Origin: a virus | Virus record (IMG/VR): IMGVR_UViG_3300035703_002996 | Coordinates: 1 to 24,543 of that record | Length of the DNA: 24,543 nucleotides | Direction: 5' to 3' (one strand) | Part shown: positions 1 to 7,632 of the stretch, one piece after another | How the letters are laid out: each line of letters opens with the position of its first letter | Position numbering within the stretch: the first letter of the stretch is position 1 | Notes under the pieces: generated by a model | What the model saw: the letters and a program-made list of their open reading frames with translations, nothing else | What the model was told of the DNA's origin: nothing | Database searches by the model: none | Program-made: the position numbers and the translations under genes

Positions 1-4
1 CCTG

Positions 5-41
5 AAATGAGAAACGCCCGGAAGCTGGAAAACCCCGGGCG
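5..41 (-). terminator. Probable leftward terminator of the replication operon
   Basis: A 7-bp perfect inverted repeat (CGCCCGG at 15-21, CCGGGCG at 35-41) with a 13-nt loop is followed, reading leftward, by TTTCTCATTT. It lies about 120 bp downstream of the last gene of the leftward operon. The T-run is interrupted, so termination may be weak. Its place after the last gene supports the call. Confidence 0.5.
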
Positions 42-162
42 CAACTCGCATCTCTACATTTCGGAAATATCTATACCAAAGCAATGACCTCGTCAATGCG
101 TTTGTTGCTAATTATCGTTCAATCACAGTTTGTTATTTCAAATGGTAGGCGGACGGTACTGA

Positions 163-744
163 CTACGAACTGTCCTTCTTGATGTGGAACAGGGAAACCA
201 GCGCCTCGAGACCATGCCCCAGATTCCGGATATCAGCATCACTCCATGCCGATGCGTCGACCTCGTAACAGACCACAGCATGAACCAGGACACTCGGGCG
301 CCGACCCGTCGCAGCAACGGCATCGCTGTCGGCAGTTCGAAGCATAAGGATCGCCGCGGCGGTCCTCTTACGGATCTTGGCCACATAGTCCGGGTCGTAT
401 TCCGTGATGCTGCGCCCGAAGATCCCTTCATCCAGGAGCAGACCTCCCGCTGAATGCGGGTGGAGTGGCGGCAAGCCCATAACCGCGCGGTTGCGGGCCA
501 TGAGGTCACCATAGAGCTCGGCAGCCGCCAGCTGCTCCGGAGTGATCTTACCGGCGAATGCCAGCCGCCCAATTGCGGAACCGAGGCGCTCGTCCTTCGC
601 CTGCCGCGCGCTCACACCATACTGGCGCTGACGTGCCTCAAGCACGGTCGCGGTCGCTTCGCGCTGGGTCTCGGCCTTACCTGGCTGGACCAGCTTGCCG
701 CAGGGGTGGCGGCGGCCCGCCTTGCGCTTACGACCGCGTGCCAC
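163..744 (-). CDS. Hypothetical basic phage-type protein
   Basis: Last gene of the leftward operon, 193 aa. I do not recognise a domain. The first 40 residues are very rich in Arg and Lys (it opens VARGRKRKAGRR), which suggests nucleic-acid contact. The rest is a mixed alpha-helical protein without a signal peptide or membrane segment. I chose the GTG start at 742-744 because a strong ribosome site (CCGGAGA) lies about 6 nt upstream; an in-frame ATG at 769-771 has no comparable site. With this start it overlaps the end of the preceding gene by 17 bp, matching the compact overlaps throughout the operon. Genes of this kind sit near replication or packaging genes in alphaproteobacterial phages, but nothing in the sequence fixes a function. 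Confidence 0.7.
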   Translation of the reverse strand: MARGRKRKAGRRHPCGKLVQPGKAETQREATATVLEARQRQYGVSARQAKDERLGSAIGRLAFAGKITPEQLAAAELYGDLMARNRAVMGLPPLHPHSAGGLLLDEGIFGRSITEYDPDYVAKIRKRTAAAILMLRTADSDAVAATGRRPSVLVHAVVCYEVDASAWSDADIRNLGHGLEALVSLFHIKKDSS

Positions 745-997
745 GGACAATCTCCGGAATGAGCGCCGCATAGCCGATCACGTCGATCGGTCCGTCGGCA
801 TAGTTGGGATCGTGGGCGATCCGCGCGAGCTTCAGGTCGATCATGCACAGCGCAACCTGCTGTGCGGTGACGGGTATTCCCAGGGTGATCGACCAGCGCT
901 GAGCGATGGCCTCCATCTGGGTCTTGGGATCGCCGTAGGCAGCGCCGCGATCTTCGAGCACCTGCGCCACGCGTTTCAGGAAACCGACCGCGCTCAT
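728..997 (-). CDS. DUF6378-type phage protein
   Basis: An 89-aa protein that fits the small phage family DUF6378. It has an N-terminal helix, then VLEDRGAAYGDP, a central QRWSITLG segment and a C-terminal block with DLKLARIAHDPNYADG followed by DVIGYAAL. The Y-G-D near the start and the conserved N-D-Y-A-D-G-x-D-x-x-G-Y-A pattern resemble the all-alpha, MazG-like fold that phages keep in nucleotide-metabolism regions; catalytic activity is not shown. The ATG overlaps the TGA of the upstream RuvC-like gene (ATGA at 994-997), indicating translational coupling. The assignment rests on recalled family pattern and not on a search. Confidence 0.75.
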   Translation of the reverse strand: MSAVGFLKRVAQVLEDRGAAYGDPKTQMEAIAQRWSITLGIPVTAQQVALCMIDLKLARIAHDPNYADGPIDVIGYAALIPEIVRGTRS

Positions 998-1584
998 CGC
1001 ACACCTCCGCGGGTCTCGATGGCCCAGAGCAGGATGGCGATGGCGTCGGCCTCGTTATCGTCGGCGGGAGCAAATCCCTTGGCCTGAACGGCCGCGATGA
1101 CTGCCGCCTTGTCGGCATTGCCCTTGCCGGCGATGAACCGCTTGATCGTGCCGACGGGCACACCCTGGTAGGCTACCAGATGCTCTTCGCACCACGAGGT
1201 CAGCATTCCCAGCAGCCCACCGTAGACGTGGGCGGCATCGGTGCCGGCGTGACGACGGACCTCTTCGAAGTAGATCGCCTCGATCGGGCCGGCATCAAGG
1301 TCGAGCTGTTCAAGCCAGCGGCGGAAGCGAAGGTAGCGCATGCCGCCACCGTCGTAGCGGGTGTGCTTCAGCGACACTGTCCCGGTGCTGATGTGTCCGT
1401 CGGGCGACCGCAGGGCCCAACCGGCACTGGTGCCGAGGTCGAGTGCAAGGACAGCGCCGTGACGGATGGTGACGGATGTGACGGGTTCCCCATTATCATT
1501 CCCAGAGGCGCGCGCGTGTGCGCGTGTAACGCCTATAAGGGGACGATCCGTCACATCCGTCACCGACGTTGATTTTGCTGACAT
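994..1584 (-). CDS. RuvC-like Holliday junction resolvase
   Basis: A 196-aa RNase H-fold protein, probably a crossover-junction endonuclease that resolves branched DNA during phage-type replication. The acidic active-site pattern is complete: LALDLGTSAGW (D49) on the first strand, YFEEV (E107/E108) on the fourth, and DDNEADAIAILLW (D175/D176 and D180) in the last helix. The 40 residues before the domain are Thr/Ser/Ala-rich and may be disordered, so a later start cannot be excluded. I kept the ATG at 1584 because GGAG lies about 9 nt upstream. It starts 3 nt after the primase-helicase stop and overlaps the DUF6378 gene by 4 nt. Chromosomal RuvC is usually shorter at the N terminus, so this is the phage/plasmid type. 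Confidence 0.85.
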   Translation of the reverse strand: MSAKSTSVTDVTDRPLIGVTRAHARASGNDNGEPVTSVTIRHGAVLALDLGTSAGWALRSPDGHISTGTVSLKHTRYDGGGMRYLRFRRWLEQLDLDAGPIEAIYFEEVRRHAGTDAAHVYGGLLGMLTSWCEEHLVAYQGVPVGTIKRFIAGKGNADKAAVIAAVQAKGFAPADDNEADAIAILLWAIETRGGVR

Positions 1585-1587
1585 TTT

Positions 1588-3957
1588 TCAAAACTCCATC
1601 GGGCTGGTCTGGGGTTGGGCCTGACGCAGGGCGACGCCCCGGAACCCCCGGGCTTTGTTGGTGTTGGCGCGCTGAAATCCGCGGTTGGTGAGGGTCTCGG
1701 AGAACCGCTTGTTCGAGCCCGCGAATTCGCCGTTCGCATCCGCCCAGCTCTTCCAGTCAGCGTAGAGCCGCTGGGAGGTGTCCTGCAGATGCGGAGCTTG
1801 GTCGCAGCGCTCCTCGAGCCACCGCCCCAGAGCATCCTCGGCCTCGAAGTATTCCTCGGTGGCAGCGAGGACAGACGCCGGCGGCTTCAGACCTGTCCGC
1901 TGCCATTCCAGACAGCCCTGCAGCGCCCAGGCGAGAATGCCGTCGCGTTCCGCCAGCAGCCGATCCGGCAGACGCTTGTCGCGCTTGTGGGCCGGGATGG
2001 TGACCGTGAACGGGATCATGTGCAGACGGCGACGCATCGCCTCGTCGACATTGCGGATCGAGGGTTTGTGGTTGCCTACCACCAGCAGCTTGAACTGGGG
2101 CATGAACTCGAAGAAGTCCTGGCGCATGAACCGGGCGGTGATCTTGTCGCCACCGGTCAGCGCCTTGAGCTTGCTCTCGGCCCAGCGGCTGCCTTGTTCG
2201 GTCTCGATCGCGGATACGACACGGGCGCCCCGCAGCCCGGCCATATCGGTCGGGTGCCGGTCTCCATGGCTCGCCATGAACATGTCCATGGCTGCCACCG
2301 TCGCGTAGTCGCCGATGATGGCGGTCAGCGTATTGGCGAACACCGACTTGCCGTTCGCGCCGGTGCCGTAGAGGAAGAACAGCGCGTGCTCGGTCGTGAC
2401 CCCGGTTAGGCAATAGCCCGCCATGCGCTGAAGGTATCGCTGCAGTTCGACATCGCCGCCGGTGACCGTGTCCAGAAACTCGAGCCAGGTGGGACAATTC
2501 CCTTCTGGCGAAGCCGCTGTGATCTTCGTCATGTAGGCCGGGCGATCGTGGGGTCCGATGGCAGCTGACTGTAGATCCACGATCCCGCCAGGCGTATTCA
2601 GCAACCAGGGGTTGCGATCCCAGACCTCGGTGGTTTCCGCGTGGCGGCGGTCCGCCCGGGCGATCCGTTCGACAGCCGCGATTGTTGATGCCGACGACAG
2701 CTTCGCCTTGAGCTTTGCGCTTGCGGCTTTGCGCGCCGCTGACCGGCAGATCTGGCGCGAGAGGTCATAGGCCTGAAGCGTCTCTTCCTTTCGCCAGACT
2801 GCACCCGTCCAGGTGAGCCATTGGCCCCAAGCTGCGACATAGCGCCAGTCCTCGGAATGCTGGTCGGTGAACGCTTCGGCCAGGGCGTCTTCGGTCAGTT
2901 GGACAGGCGCTGAAATGCCCCCGCTCTGGCCTCCACCAGCAGGTGGGCCGCCGCCAGTAGCGGCGTCGAGATAGTCGTCGCCGTAGCGCGCGGCATCGAG
3001 TTTCCAGATCTTCTCGGCTTCTGACCGGAGCCGGGCCTTCTCCCACGGAGGGTCGATGCGGGCGTTATTGTAATCGACGATTTCCTGCCATGCTTGCTGT
3101 GCAGTGACATGACCCTCGCGGCACCGACGGATCCAGTAGCCGATGATCCGGGTCAGGGCCTCGAAGCGGGTGGTGCCGTCGACGCCGCCTTCTCGGACAA
3201 CCCGCCCGAACAATTCGGTTACTGCACCATGCCCGGAACCCGCATCGTTGAAGTCGAGAGCATTGGGGGCCTCACCCTCCATCGGGGGCATGGCCATCAC
3301 AGCCTCGACCAGATCGCCGAGGTCATGATCCTTTTCGCGGTGCTGGAGGATTTCGACCAGTCGCCGTTGGCCTGATTTTGCGTGAACAGACCCTGCAACA
3401 CGGATCGGCTGGTGCGCCGAGCGGAAGGACGTGTCGCCGCCAACCTTGCAGGCGATCATATACCGTGCCCGGCAGACGGTTGTGATGTCATCTCCCTCGG
3501 CAGGCTCAGACAGGCGCCAGTACAGGTGCAGCTTGCGCTGCCCCTCAGCGGTCACGCCGCCGGACGCCACTTCCATCGTAGGCTCGCCAAGATGCGCAAC
3601 TAGGTGGTCGCGCTTGGCTCCGATGTCCCCGTGATCGAGATCAACCAGAACCACCTGTGTCTGCAGGATCTGGTCAGCCTTGGCCTCACCAGAGATGGCG
3701 ACCGTTCCGGGCACCACGAAAAGTGCCATGCCATTGTCAGCTGCCCATCCGGCCTGCACCGCGAGCTTGGCGGCGAAGTCCGCGTCGTTATCCATGAACG
3801 GCGTATGCGGGATCTGGTCGACGCCGCCTTTTTCAGCGAGCGCACGGACCGGGACCAGATGATCGCAATAGCCGAACACGGCGTCGGCGAAGGTCGCGAT
3901 CATCGCTGGATCGGGAGTGACCGGAGCGGCGGAAGCGCCTTGATCTGTCGCCATCAT
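1588..3957 (-). CDS. P4/D5-type primase-helicase (SF3)
   Basis: A 789-aa replication protein expected to open the origin and prime synthesis. The N-terminal third looks like a RepB/AEP-type primase domain: VVLVDLDHGD near residues 103-111 carries the metal-binding acids, followed by a conserved KLHLYWRL and RSAHQPIRVAGSVH. The C-terminal half is a D5/P4-alpha SF3 helicase: Walker A GTGANGKS near residue 530, a long conserved block with RFMRQDFFEF, then the sensor-like LLVVGNHKP and MRRRLHMIPF, typical of DUF5906 proteins. A Gly-rich linker near residues 330-345 separates the halves. Start: ATGA at 3954-3957 overlaps the stop of the nuclease gene and AGAGGTG lies just upstream. A longer in-frame start at 3993 is less likely. 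It has no partner loader gene here, as expected for self-sufficient P4-like replication. Confidence 0.92.
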   Translation of the reverse strand: MMATDQGASAAPVTPDPAMIATFADAVFGYCDHLVPVRALAEKGGVDQIPHTPFMDNDADFAAKLAVQAGWAADNGMALFVVPGTVAISGEAKADQILQTQVVLVDLDHGDIGAKRDHLVAHLGEPTMEVASGGVTAEGQRKLHLYWRLSEPAEGDDITTVCRARYMIACKVGGDTSFRSAHQPIRVAGSVHAKSGQRRLVEILQHREKDHDLGDLVEAVMAMPPMEGEAPNALDFNDAGSGHGAVTELFGRVVREGGVDGTTRFEALTRIIGYWIRRCREGHVTAQQAWQEIVDYNNARIDPPWEKARLRSEAEKIWKLDAARYGDDYLDAATGGGPPAGGGQSGGISAPVQLTEDALAEAFTDQHSEDWRYVAAWGQWLTWTGAVWRKEETLQAYDLSRQICRSAARKAASAKLKAKLSSASTIAAVERIARADRRHAETTEVWDRNPWLLNTPGGIVDLQSAAIGPHDRPAYMTKITAASPEGNCPTWLEFLDTVTGGDVELQRYLQRMAGYCLTGVTTEHALFFLYGTGANGKSVFANTLTAIIGDYATVAAMDMFMASHGDRHPTDMAGLRGARVVSAIETEQGSRWAESKLKALTGGDKITARFMRQDFFEFMPQFKLLVVGNHKPSIRNVDEAMRRRLHMIPFTVTIPAHKRDKRLPDRLLAERDGILAWALQGCLEWQRTGLKPPASVLAATEEYFEAEDALGRWLEERCDQAPHLQDTSQRLYADWKSWADANGEFAGSNKRFSETLTNRGFQRANTNKARGFRGVALRQAQPQTSPMEF

Positions 3958-4700
3958 GCCCAACACCTCTGTTTCCAGGGGCACCAGGCGCATTCGAAAT
4001 GCTCGGGATCAGACGCGACGCGCGGCAGCCACTCGTCGGCATCGCATGCCTGCAGGATCCGCACGGCCTTGTCGCTGCAGGCCTGGGCCAGGGCCCCGTT
4101 GAACGGGACGAGTTCGTGCCAGAGCTCGCAGGTATCCTTGTTGATGGCAGTGAAGACGGCCGGATGCTCAGTAAGGCCGAGATAGGCTTGGTAGAGCGCG
4201 ATCTGCGCCGCATAGACGGGCTTCGACACTGCCACGCCGCGCTTGGTGATATCACGCCAGTTCTTGGCGTTCGCGGACTTGCACTCCCACAGCGCCGGAA
4301 CAGCGAGTCCATCGGGCGCCGCTACAATGACGCCGTCGATGTGCCCGCGCACTCGGTCGTTTGCGACCGAGAAGCCGAACTGGTCACCATCACGATTACG
4401 GGTGCGCAGATCGTATCCGGCCTGGATCAGCCAATCGACAGCCAGGTCTTCGAAGATGTGGCCAACCGCGAAAATGCGCAGCGTCTTGCCGGAGAAATCT
4501 TCACCGGGGTCGCGCGGGACCTTCAGGAACTCATACTGCAGCTTGCGGGAGCAGCTTTCGCCCAAGCGACTGCCGCCCAGATAGGCGCGGGGTTCGCGCT
4601 CGCCATTTGCCTTGGTGAGAGCATCGTCGATCCGGGCATTCACCAGATCCACGAAGGGGGCCGGCTTTTCCCGGTGATTGAAGTCGAGCGGGCCGTGCAT
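3954..4700 (-). CDS. PD-(D/E)XK nuclease, Cas4/AddB-like with Fe-S cysteines
   Basis: A 248-aa nuclease of the RecB/Cas4 type. Visible motifs: GHIFED (H81, E84), RGHIDGVI (D122), LWECKS (E139, K141) and the Q-x-x-x-Y helix AAQIALYQAY (Q166, Y170). One cysteine before the domain (C50) and three at the end (C237, C240, C246) match the four-cysteine iron-sulfur clamp of AddB, Dna2 and Cas4. It probably processes DNA ends or ssDNA during element replication or recombination. No cas1/cas2 is nearby, so it is not a CRISPR adaptation gene. Start: TGATG at 4698-4702 joins it to the preceding small gene, and GGAGGTG sits 8 nt upstream. An in-frame ATG at 4730 has no such signal. Confidence 0.88.
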   Translation of the reverse strand: MHGPLDFNHREKPAPFVDLVNARIDDALTKANGEREPRAYLGGSRLGESCSRKLQYEFLKVPRDPGEDFSGKTLRIFAVGHIFEDLAVDWLIQAGYDLRTRNRDGDQFGFSVANDRVRGHIDGVIVAAPDGLAVPALWECKSANAKNWRDITKRGVAVSKPVYAAQIALYQAYLGLTEHPAVFTAINKDTCELWHELVPFNGALAQACSDKAVRILQACDADEWLPRVASDPEHFECAWCPWKQRCWA

Positions 4701-4894
4701 CAGAACGGCACCTCCGGTGCGCTTTCCCACATCGACTTCTGGAAGCCGGCAACAGCAGCCTCCGCGATTGCTGCTGCCTGCTGGTCGGTGAGTTCGTTGA
4801 AGCGCCGGTGCCAGCCGATCTGGCCAAGCACGGAAGCCATGGATTTGAGCGCAGCCACCTTGGCCGCGCGTTCGCGTTCGGCGGTATTATCCAT
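4700..4894 (-). CDS. Small helical hypothetical protein
   Basis: A 64-aa protein rich in Ala and charged residues, probably two or three helices, with no cysteines, signal peptide or membrane segment. I do not recognise it. Its stop overlaps the start of the nuclease gene as TGATG, so it is translated in the same operon. Its start overlaps the end of the next upstream small ORF by 8 bp. Such small proteins are usual at the promoter-proximal end of phage early operons, but no function can be read from the sequence. Confidence 0.7.
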   Translation of the reverse strand: MDNTAERERAAKVAALKSMASVLGQIGWHRRFNELTDQQAAAIAEAAVAGFQKSMWESAPEVPF

Positions 4895-5072
4895 GACCGG
4901 CGACTCCGGTCAGGACGACCAGCGTCAGTGCCGGCAGGTGATTCGCTGCCGCTACGGTCCCGACCACGATGATGGTGGGGTCTGTGGATCGATTTATGTG
5001 GATTGCGAGACGGTAGCCTGCGACCCGGGTACGGGCCCGCAGCTTGCTGAAAAGCTCGGAAAAGTGGGGCAT
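4887..5072 (-). CDS. Small hypothetical protein, first ORF of leftward operon
   Basis: A possible 61-aa protein with a basic N terminus (MPHFSELFSKLRARTR) and a C-terminal half rich in Val, Ala, Leu and Thr that could be weakly membrane-associated. No family is recognised. GGAG lies about 9 nt before the ATG, and the ORF overlaps the next gene by 8 bp, fitting the operon's style. The perfect inverted repeat at 5074-5099 covers its ribosome-binding region. It could be spurious, with the operon truly starting at 4894. Confidence 0.45.
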   Translation of the reverse strand: MPHFSELFSKLRARTRVAGYRLAIHINRSTDPTIIVVGTVAAANHLPALTLVVLTGVAGHG

Positions 5073-5073
5073 T

Positions 5074-5099
5074 TGACAGGACTCCAGATGGTCCTGTCA
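5074..5099. promoter_or_regulatory. Putative operator: 9-bp perfect inverted repeat
   Basis: TGACAGGAC (5074-5082) and GTCCTGTCA (5091-5099) are perfect inverted copies with an 8-bp spacer, the geometry of a dimeric repressor site. It sits directly in front of the leftward operon in the intergenic region between divergent genes. No repressor gene is adjacent, so the binding protein is unknown. Confidence 0.5.
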
Positions 5100-5173
5100 C
5101 TTACCGGCGAGGTCTCCAGACTGTCGGGAGAACAGAAAAGGAACTTACCCTCTTGGCAAGTCCATTAGGGGCG

Positions 5174-5188
5174 ATAGGCTGAGCCTAT
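5174..5188. promoter_or_regulatory. Putative operator: 15-bp palindrome before the two-gene cassette
   Basis: ATAGGCT (5174-5180), one central G, then AGCCTAT (5182-5188) form a perfect palindrome 29 bp upstream of the ATG at 5217. The position would overlap a promoter or 5' untranslated region of the rightward cassette. No clear -35/-10 pair can be assigned, so the role is inferred from symmetry and position. Confidence 0.4.
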
Positions 5189-5216
5189 TGTTCGTCGATC
5201 CCGGGGGCACTCCAGT

Positions 5217-6398
5217 ATGTCTACTTTCAATCCTCGTACCTTTCTCAACCCAGATCGGCTTAGCACGATTTCTCCAACCCTATTGTTCAATTTCCTGAAC
5301 AATTGGAAACCGTTCTTTGATGCCAAGTCCTTCGATCTGACTCCGCTCAATTCCAGTAAGCCGCACTATGGCGAGGTGGCCAATATCCTCTTGGCATCCG
5401 ACGGCACCATGCCTTCAGACATGGTAGACGCCCTCCATTACATTGATGAAATGGCTCGTGACGACGCGATCGACGCACTGCTTGAGCGCGCTGAGGATGA
5501 TGGGCACAAAATCACCGTCACCGGGGATAGTTCTTCAGCCGACGCCGCCATCCAGGTCTGGCAAGTGAACCCCGAGCTTCTGATTGAGGTCCATGCAGAA
5601 ACACTGGCGCTGAAACAGCAGAGCTTCATGCACTACGCTGGCAAAAAGACGAACCGTCGCGACTTGATGAAGCACACCCCTCAAGAGGATGCAGCCATCC
5701 AATCGAAGGTTGATGACTGGTTCGCCGAAAAGCGTCGCGGACGGGGTAGCAGGGTATTCTTCTTCAAGAACGATAAGAAGGTCTGGATCGTTATCCGGCA
5801 TGGGAAGCCGATGCAACGCGAGGGTAGCCATAACGAAGATGGCTCCACCGGGATCACCTTCTATAGGCCACAGGAACACGATGTTCTGGTGTATGATCGG
5901 AAGCACGACGAGATGGGGGTGAACTGCAGCTCACGGCCCCTTCGTGAACATTACATCGAGGTGCTCGGAGAGGTCCTGTTCGGAGACCGGCACTATTTCA
6001 ATACAGCCACCAAATACACGCTTGCCCCATTGGCTACTTTGGGCGCGAACGCGCTGGCATGCCACGATGTTGATGGCATCGATTCAGTGCGTCTTGGGGA
6101 AGTCAAGATCCCACACGGAGGAGGCCTTTTGACCTTCCAACACAACGACGTGTTCGCAACTGATTCTGCTTTCATAAAGATGGTCTTGCTGGGATCGATT
6201 TCCCGGGCCAGCTTCAAGGTGAAGTTCACGAATTCCAAGAACCCGCTGACTGTCAATATCCTGCCCGCCAATGTGGCTCGATATAGTCAGAAGGGGGACA
6301 GTAGAGCTGTCGAGGAATGGCTGAAAAAGCGTGGGTTCGATATTTCCGAAGCGGTCGGCGGGGATGATGATGGCGACGAAGATCTGGGCCGCGATTGA
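5217..6398 (+). CDS. Hypothetical protein, first gene of a two-gene cassette
   Basis: A 393-aa soluble protein that I do not recognise. It has no signal peptide, membrane segment or obvious nucleotide-binding loop. An N-terminal part of about 90 residues is followed by a mixed alpha/beta centre containing VFFFKNDKKVWIVIRHGKP (around residues 181-199) and a C-terminal half with many short beta-like stretches. It ends in a very acidic tail (GGDDDGDEDLG). Only a weak G-run lies 10-14 nt before the ATG. The next gene begins inside its last codons, so the two are translationally coupled and probably form a complex. It lies between the divergent arms of a phage-like element, has lower GC than the replication genes by eye, and ends at its own terminator, as expected for cargo such as an anti-phage or exclusion module. 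That role is inference. Confidence 0.8.
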   Translation: MSTFNPRTFLNPDRLSTISPTLLFNFLNNWKPFFDAKSFDLTPLNSSKPHYGEVANILLASDGTMPSDMVDALHYIDEMARDDAIDALLERAEDDGHKITVTGDSSSADAAIQVWQVNPELLIEVHAETLALKQQSFMHYAGKKTNRRDLMKHTPQEDAAIQSKVDDWFAEKRRGRGSRVFFFKNDKKVWIVIRHGKPMQREGSHNEDGSTGITFYRPQEHDVLVYDRKHDEMGVNCSSRPLREHYIEVLGEVLFGDRHYFNTATKYTLAPLATLGANALACHDVDGIDSVRLGEVKIPHGGGLLTFQHNDVFATDSAFIKMVLLGSISRASFKVKFTNSKNPLTVNILPANVARYSQKGDSRAVEEWLKKRGFDISEAVGGDDDGDEDLGRD

Positions 6399-7452
6399 GG
6401 CGATTCCCTGCGCTGGGGCAACGCGGAAGCACTGGGAGGTCATCTCAGGCTCTGAGTGGTCAGCGCTGTCGCCACTGCTCCGGGCAACGGGCCTCGAAGC
6501 GGAGACCATCCCATGCTTCGAGGTTCAACCAGGTGGTTGTATTCGTCGGATTGTCAGGCATTCGGCCGACAACATCCGCGCCGCATGCGGGGAACCCGGG
6601 GGGCTCTGCAAAAGTGAGAAGCTGACGGCAACGGAGGCTGCGTCACTGGCTCTTGATCGGATAAAGCTGGCTAATGGTCTTGAGCGCGCTCTTCAACTGA
6701 CCAATGGCAAGATGCCTCTGGCATCTCAGAACCTGATCAATCTTGGCCATCACTATGTTCACGCGGGCCTCGGCTTCCCTGTGTTTCTGTGGCTAGGTGG
6801 GAACAGCTTCATGGACGCACACATGGCCTTCGCGGACGTGGAGGCGTCTAAGGGGGGCAAGCTGGTTCTTGCCCCGACGGATTCGGGTCTGGGAGCTTCC
6901 GCAAAGGCTTATCTTACCAAGATCGGTGCGACCGTTATGTCGCTAGACAACCTCGTTGGCATTGACGCTAACGGTATGATCCCACTTGCCCCAGTCGAAC
7001 AGATGCTCGCTACGTTGCGAGCCGAATTTGATGCTTTTGATGACGATAAAAAATGGCGACTGCCCGCTGACGCTACTTGGGCCAAGGTCACTATAGAGTT
7101 TCGTGAGCTACATGAAATAGAGCTGCAGTATAAAGGCGTGAAACCTAAAAGGCTTGCACCTCAGGATCTACAGCTATGGGATTTTGAATCAAATCGTCCG
7201 AAAGCAGGCTGGGAAGTTTTGAAAAACATCCCAGACAACGGCGGAATCCTGAAACCCTTGAAAGTCAAAGCCCGCACGCAAACCCATGAAGCGTTTAAGC
7301 AAATCAAGAAACAGCTGAAGGAGGCGCTTGAAAAGGTCGTCCCGATCCCCGGCGATCCTTTCCAGTACGACTATCGCGAAAAGGTCTACCGGCCACACTT
7401 TATCGTCCGCTCGGAAGCTCTTCGTTCGGGCAAAGAGGGGCAGAACTGGTGA
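6364..7452 (+). CDS. Hypothetical protein, second gene of a two-gene cassette
   Basis: A protein of about 362 aa without a family I can name. Three ATG codons in a row (6364, 6367, 6370) give the likely start; all lie inside the end of the upstream gene, an overlap of about 30 bp that implies coupled translation. The N-terminal part carries several cysteines (IPCAG, IPCFE, GGCIRR, AACGEPGGLC), so metal binding is conceivable but no canonical zinc pattern is clear. The middle contains an alpha/beta stretch from about residue 130 to 190 (GHHYVHAGLGFPVFLWLGG, then GGKLVLAPTDSGLG), which suggests a Rossmann-like fold. The C terminus is Lys-rich. Neither it nor its partner has visible transposase, methylase or toxin motifs. 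The stop codon lies within the first GTGAAATTTCAC palindrome. Confidence 0.8.
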   Translation: MMMATKIWAAIEAIPCAGATRKHWEVISGSEWSALSPLLRATGLEAETIPCFEVQPGGCIRRIVRHSADNIRAACGEPGGLCKSEKLTATEAASLALDRIKLANGLERALQLTNGKMPLASQNLINLGHHYVHAGLGFPVFLWLGGNSFMDAHMAFADVEASKGGKLVLAPTDSGLGASAKAYLTKIGATVMSLDNLVGIDANGMIPLAPVEQMLATLRAEFDAFDDDKKWRLPADATWAKVTIEFRELHEIELQYKGVKPKRLAPQDLQLWDFESNRPKAGWEVLKNIPDNGGILKPLKVKARTQTHEAFKQIKKQLKEALEKVVPIPGDPFQYDYREKVYRPHFIVRSEALRSGKEGQNW

Positions 7453-7460
7453 AATTTCAC
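7449..7460. repeat. 12-bp palindrome GTGAAATTTCAC, copy 1
   Basis: A perfect 12-bp palindrome that overlaps the stop codon of the second cassette gene. An identical copy lies 119 bp downstream on the other side of the terminator. I found no further copy in the window. Confidence 0.75.
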
Positions 7461-7500
7461 GCTTAGAAAAGCACCAAGCTGAAAATATTTTTTCATTCCG

Positions 7501-7536
7501 AAGCCCCCGGAAACAGACGTTTTCCGGGGGCTTTTT
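7501..7536 (+). terminator. Strong intrinsic terminator after the two-gene cassette
   Basis: A 13-bp perfect stem (AAGCCCCCGGAAA at 7501-7513 with TTTCCGGGGGCTT at 7521-7533) closes a 7-nt loop and runs into a T5 tract at 7532-7536. It lies 48 bp after the stop of the second cassette gene, so it separates the cassette from the next rightward operon. Confidence 0.92.
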
Positions 7537-7567
7537 GTCGCCCTCTGAAGCCGCCGGGGGCCGTCCC

Positions 7568-7579
7568 GTGAAATTTCAC
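7568..7579. promoter_or_regulatory. 12-bp palindrome GTGAAATTTCAC, copy 2
   Basis: Identical to the copy at 7449-7460. It lies 53 bp before the sigma-like gene start at 7633 and after the cassette terminator, where an operator of the rightward operon would be expected. No convincing sigma-70 promoter is visible beside it. Confidence 0.5.
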
Positions 7580-7632
7580 CCCCCGCCATGTCCGGGCCTC
7601 CGTGCCCGCCAACATGGACTGGGCGAAATCAC

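Noticed and set aside
1615-2409. A 264-codon plus-strand open frame inside the primase-helicase gene
   Set aside because: The helicase frame carries all SF3 motifs. The plus frame has no domain and runs against the operon.
3954-4700. The nuclease gene as evidence for a CRISPR-Cas locus
   Set aside because: No cas1, cas2, effector or repeat array is present. The gene lies in a phage replication operon.
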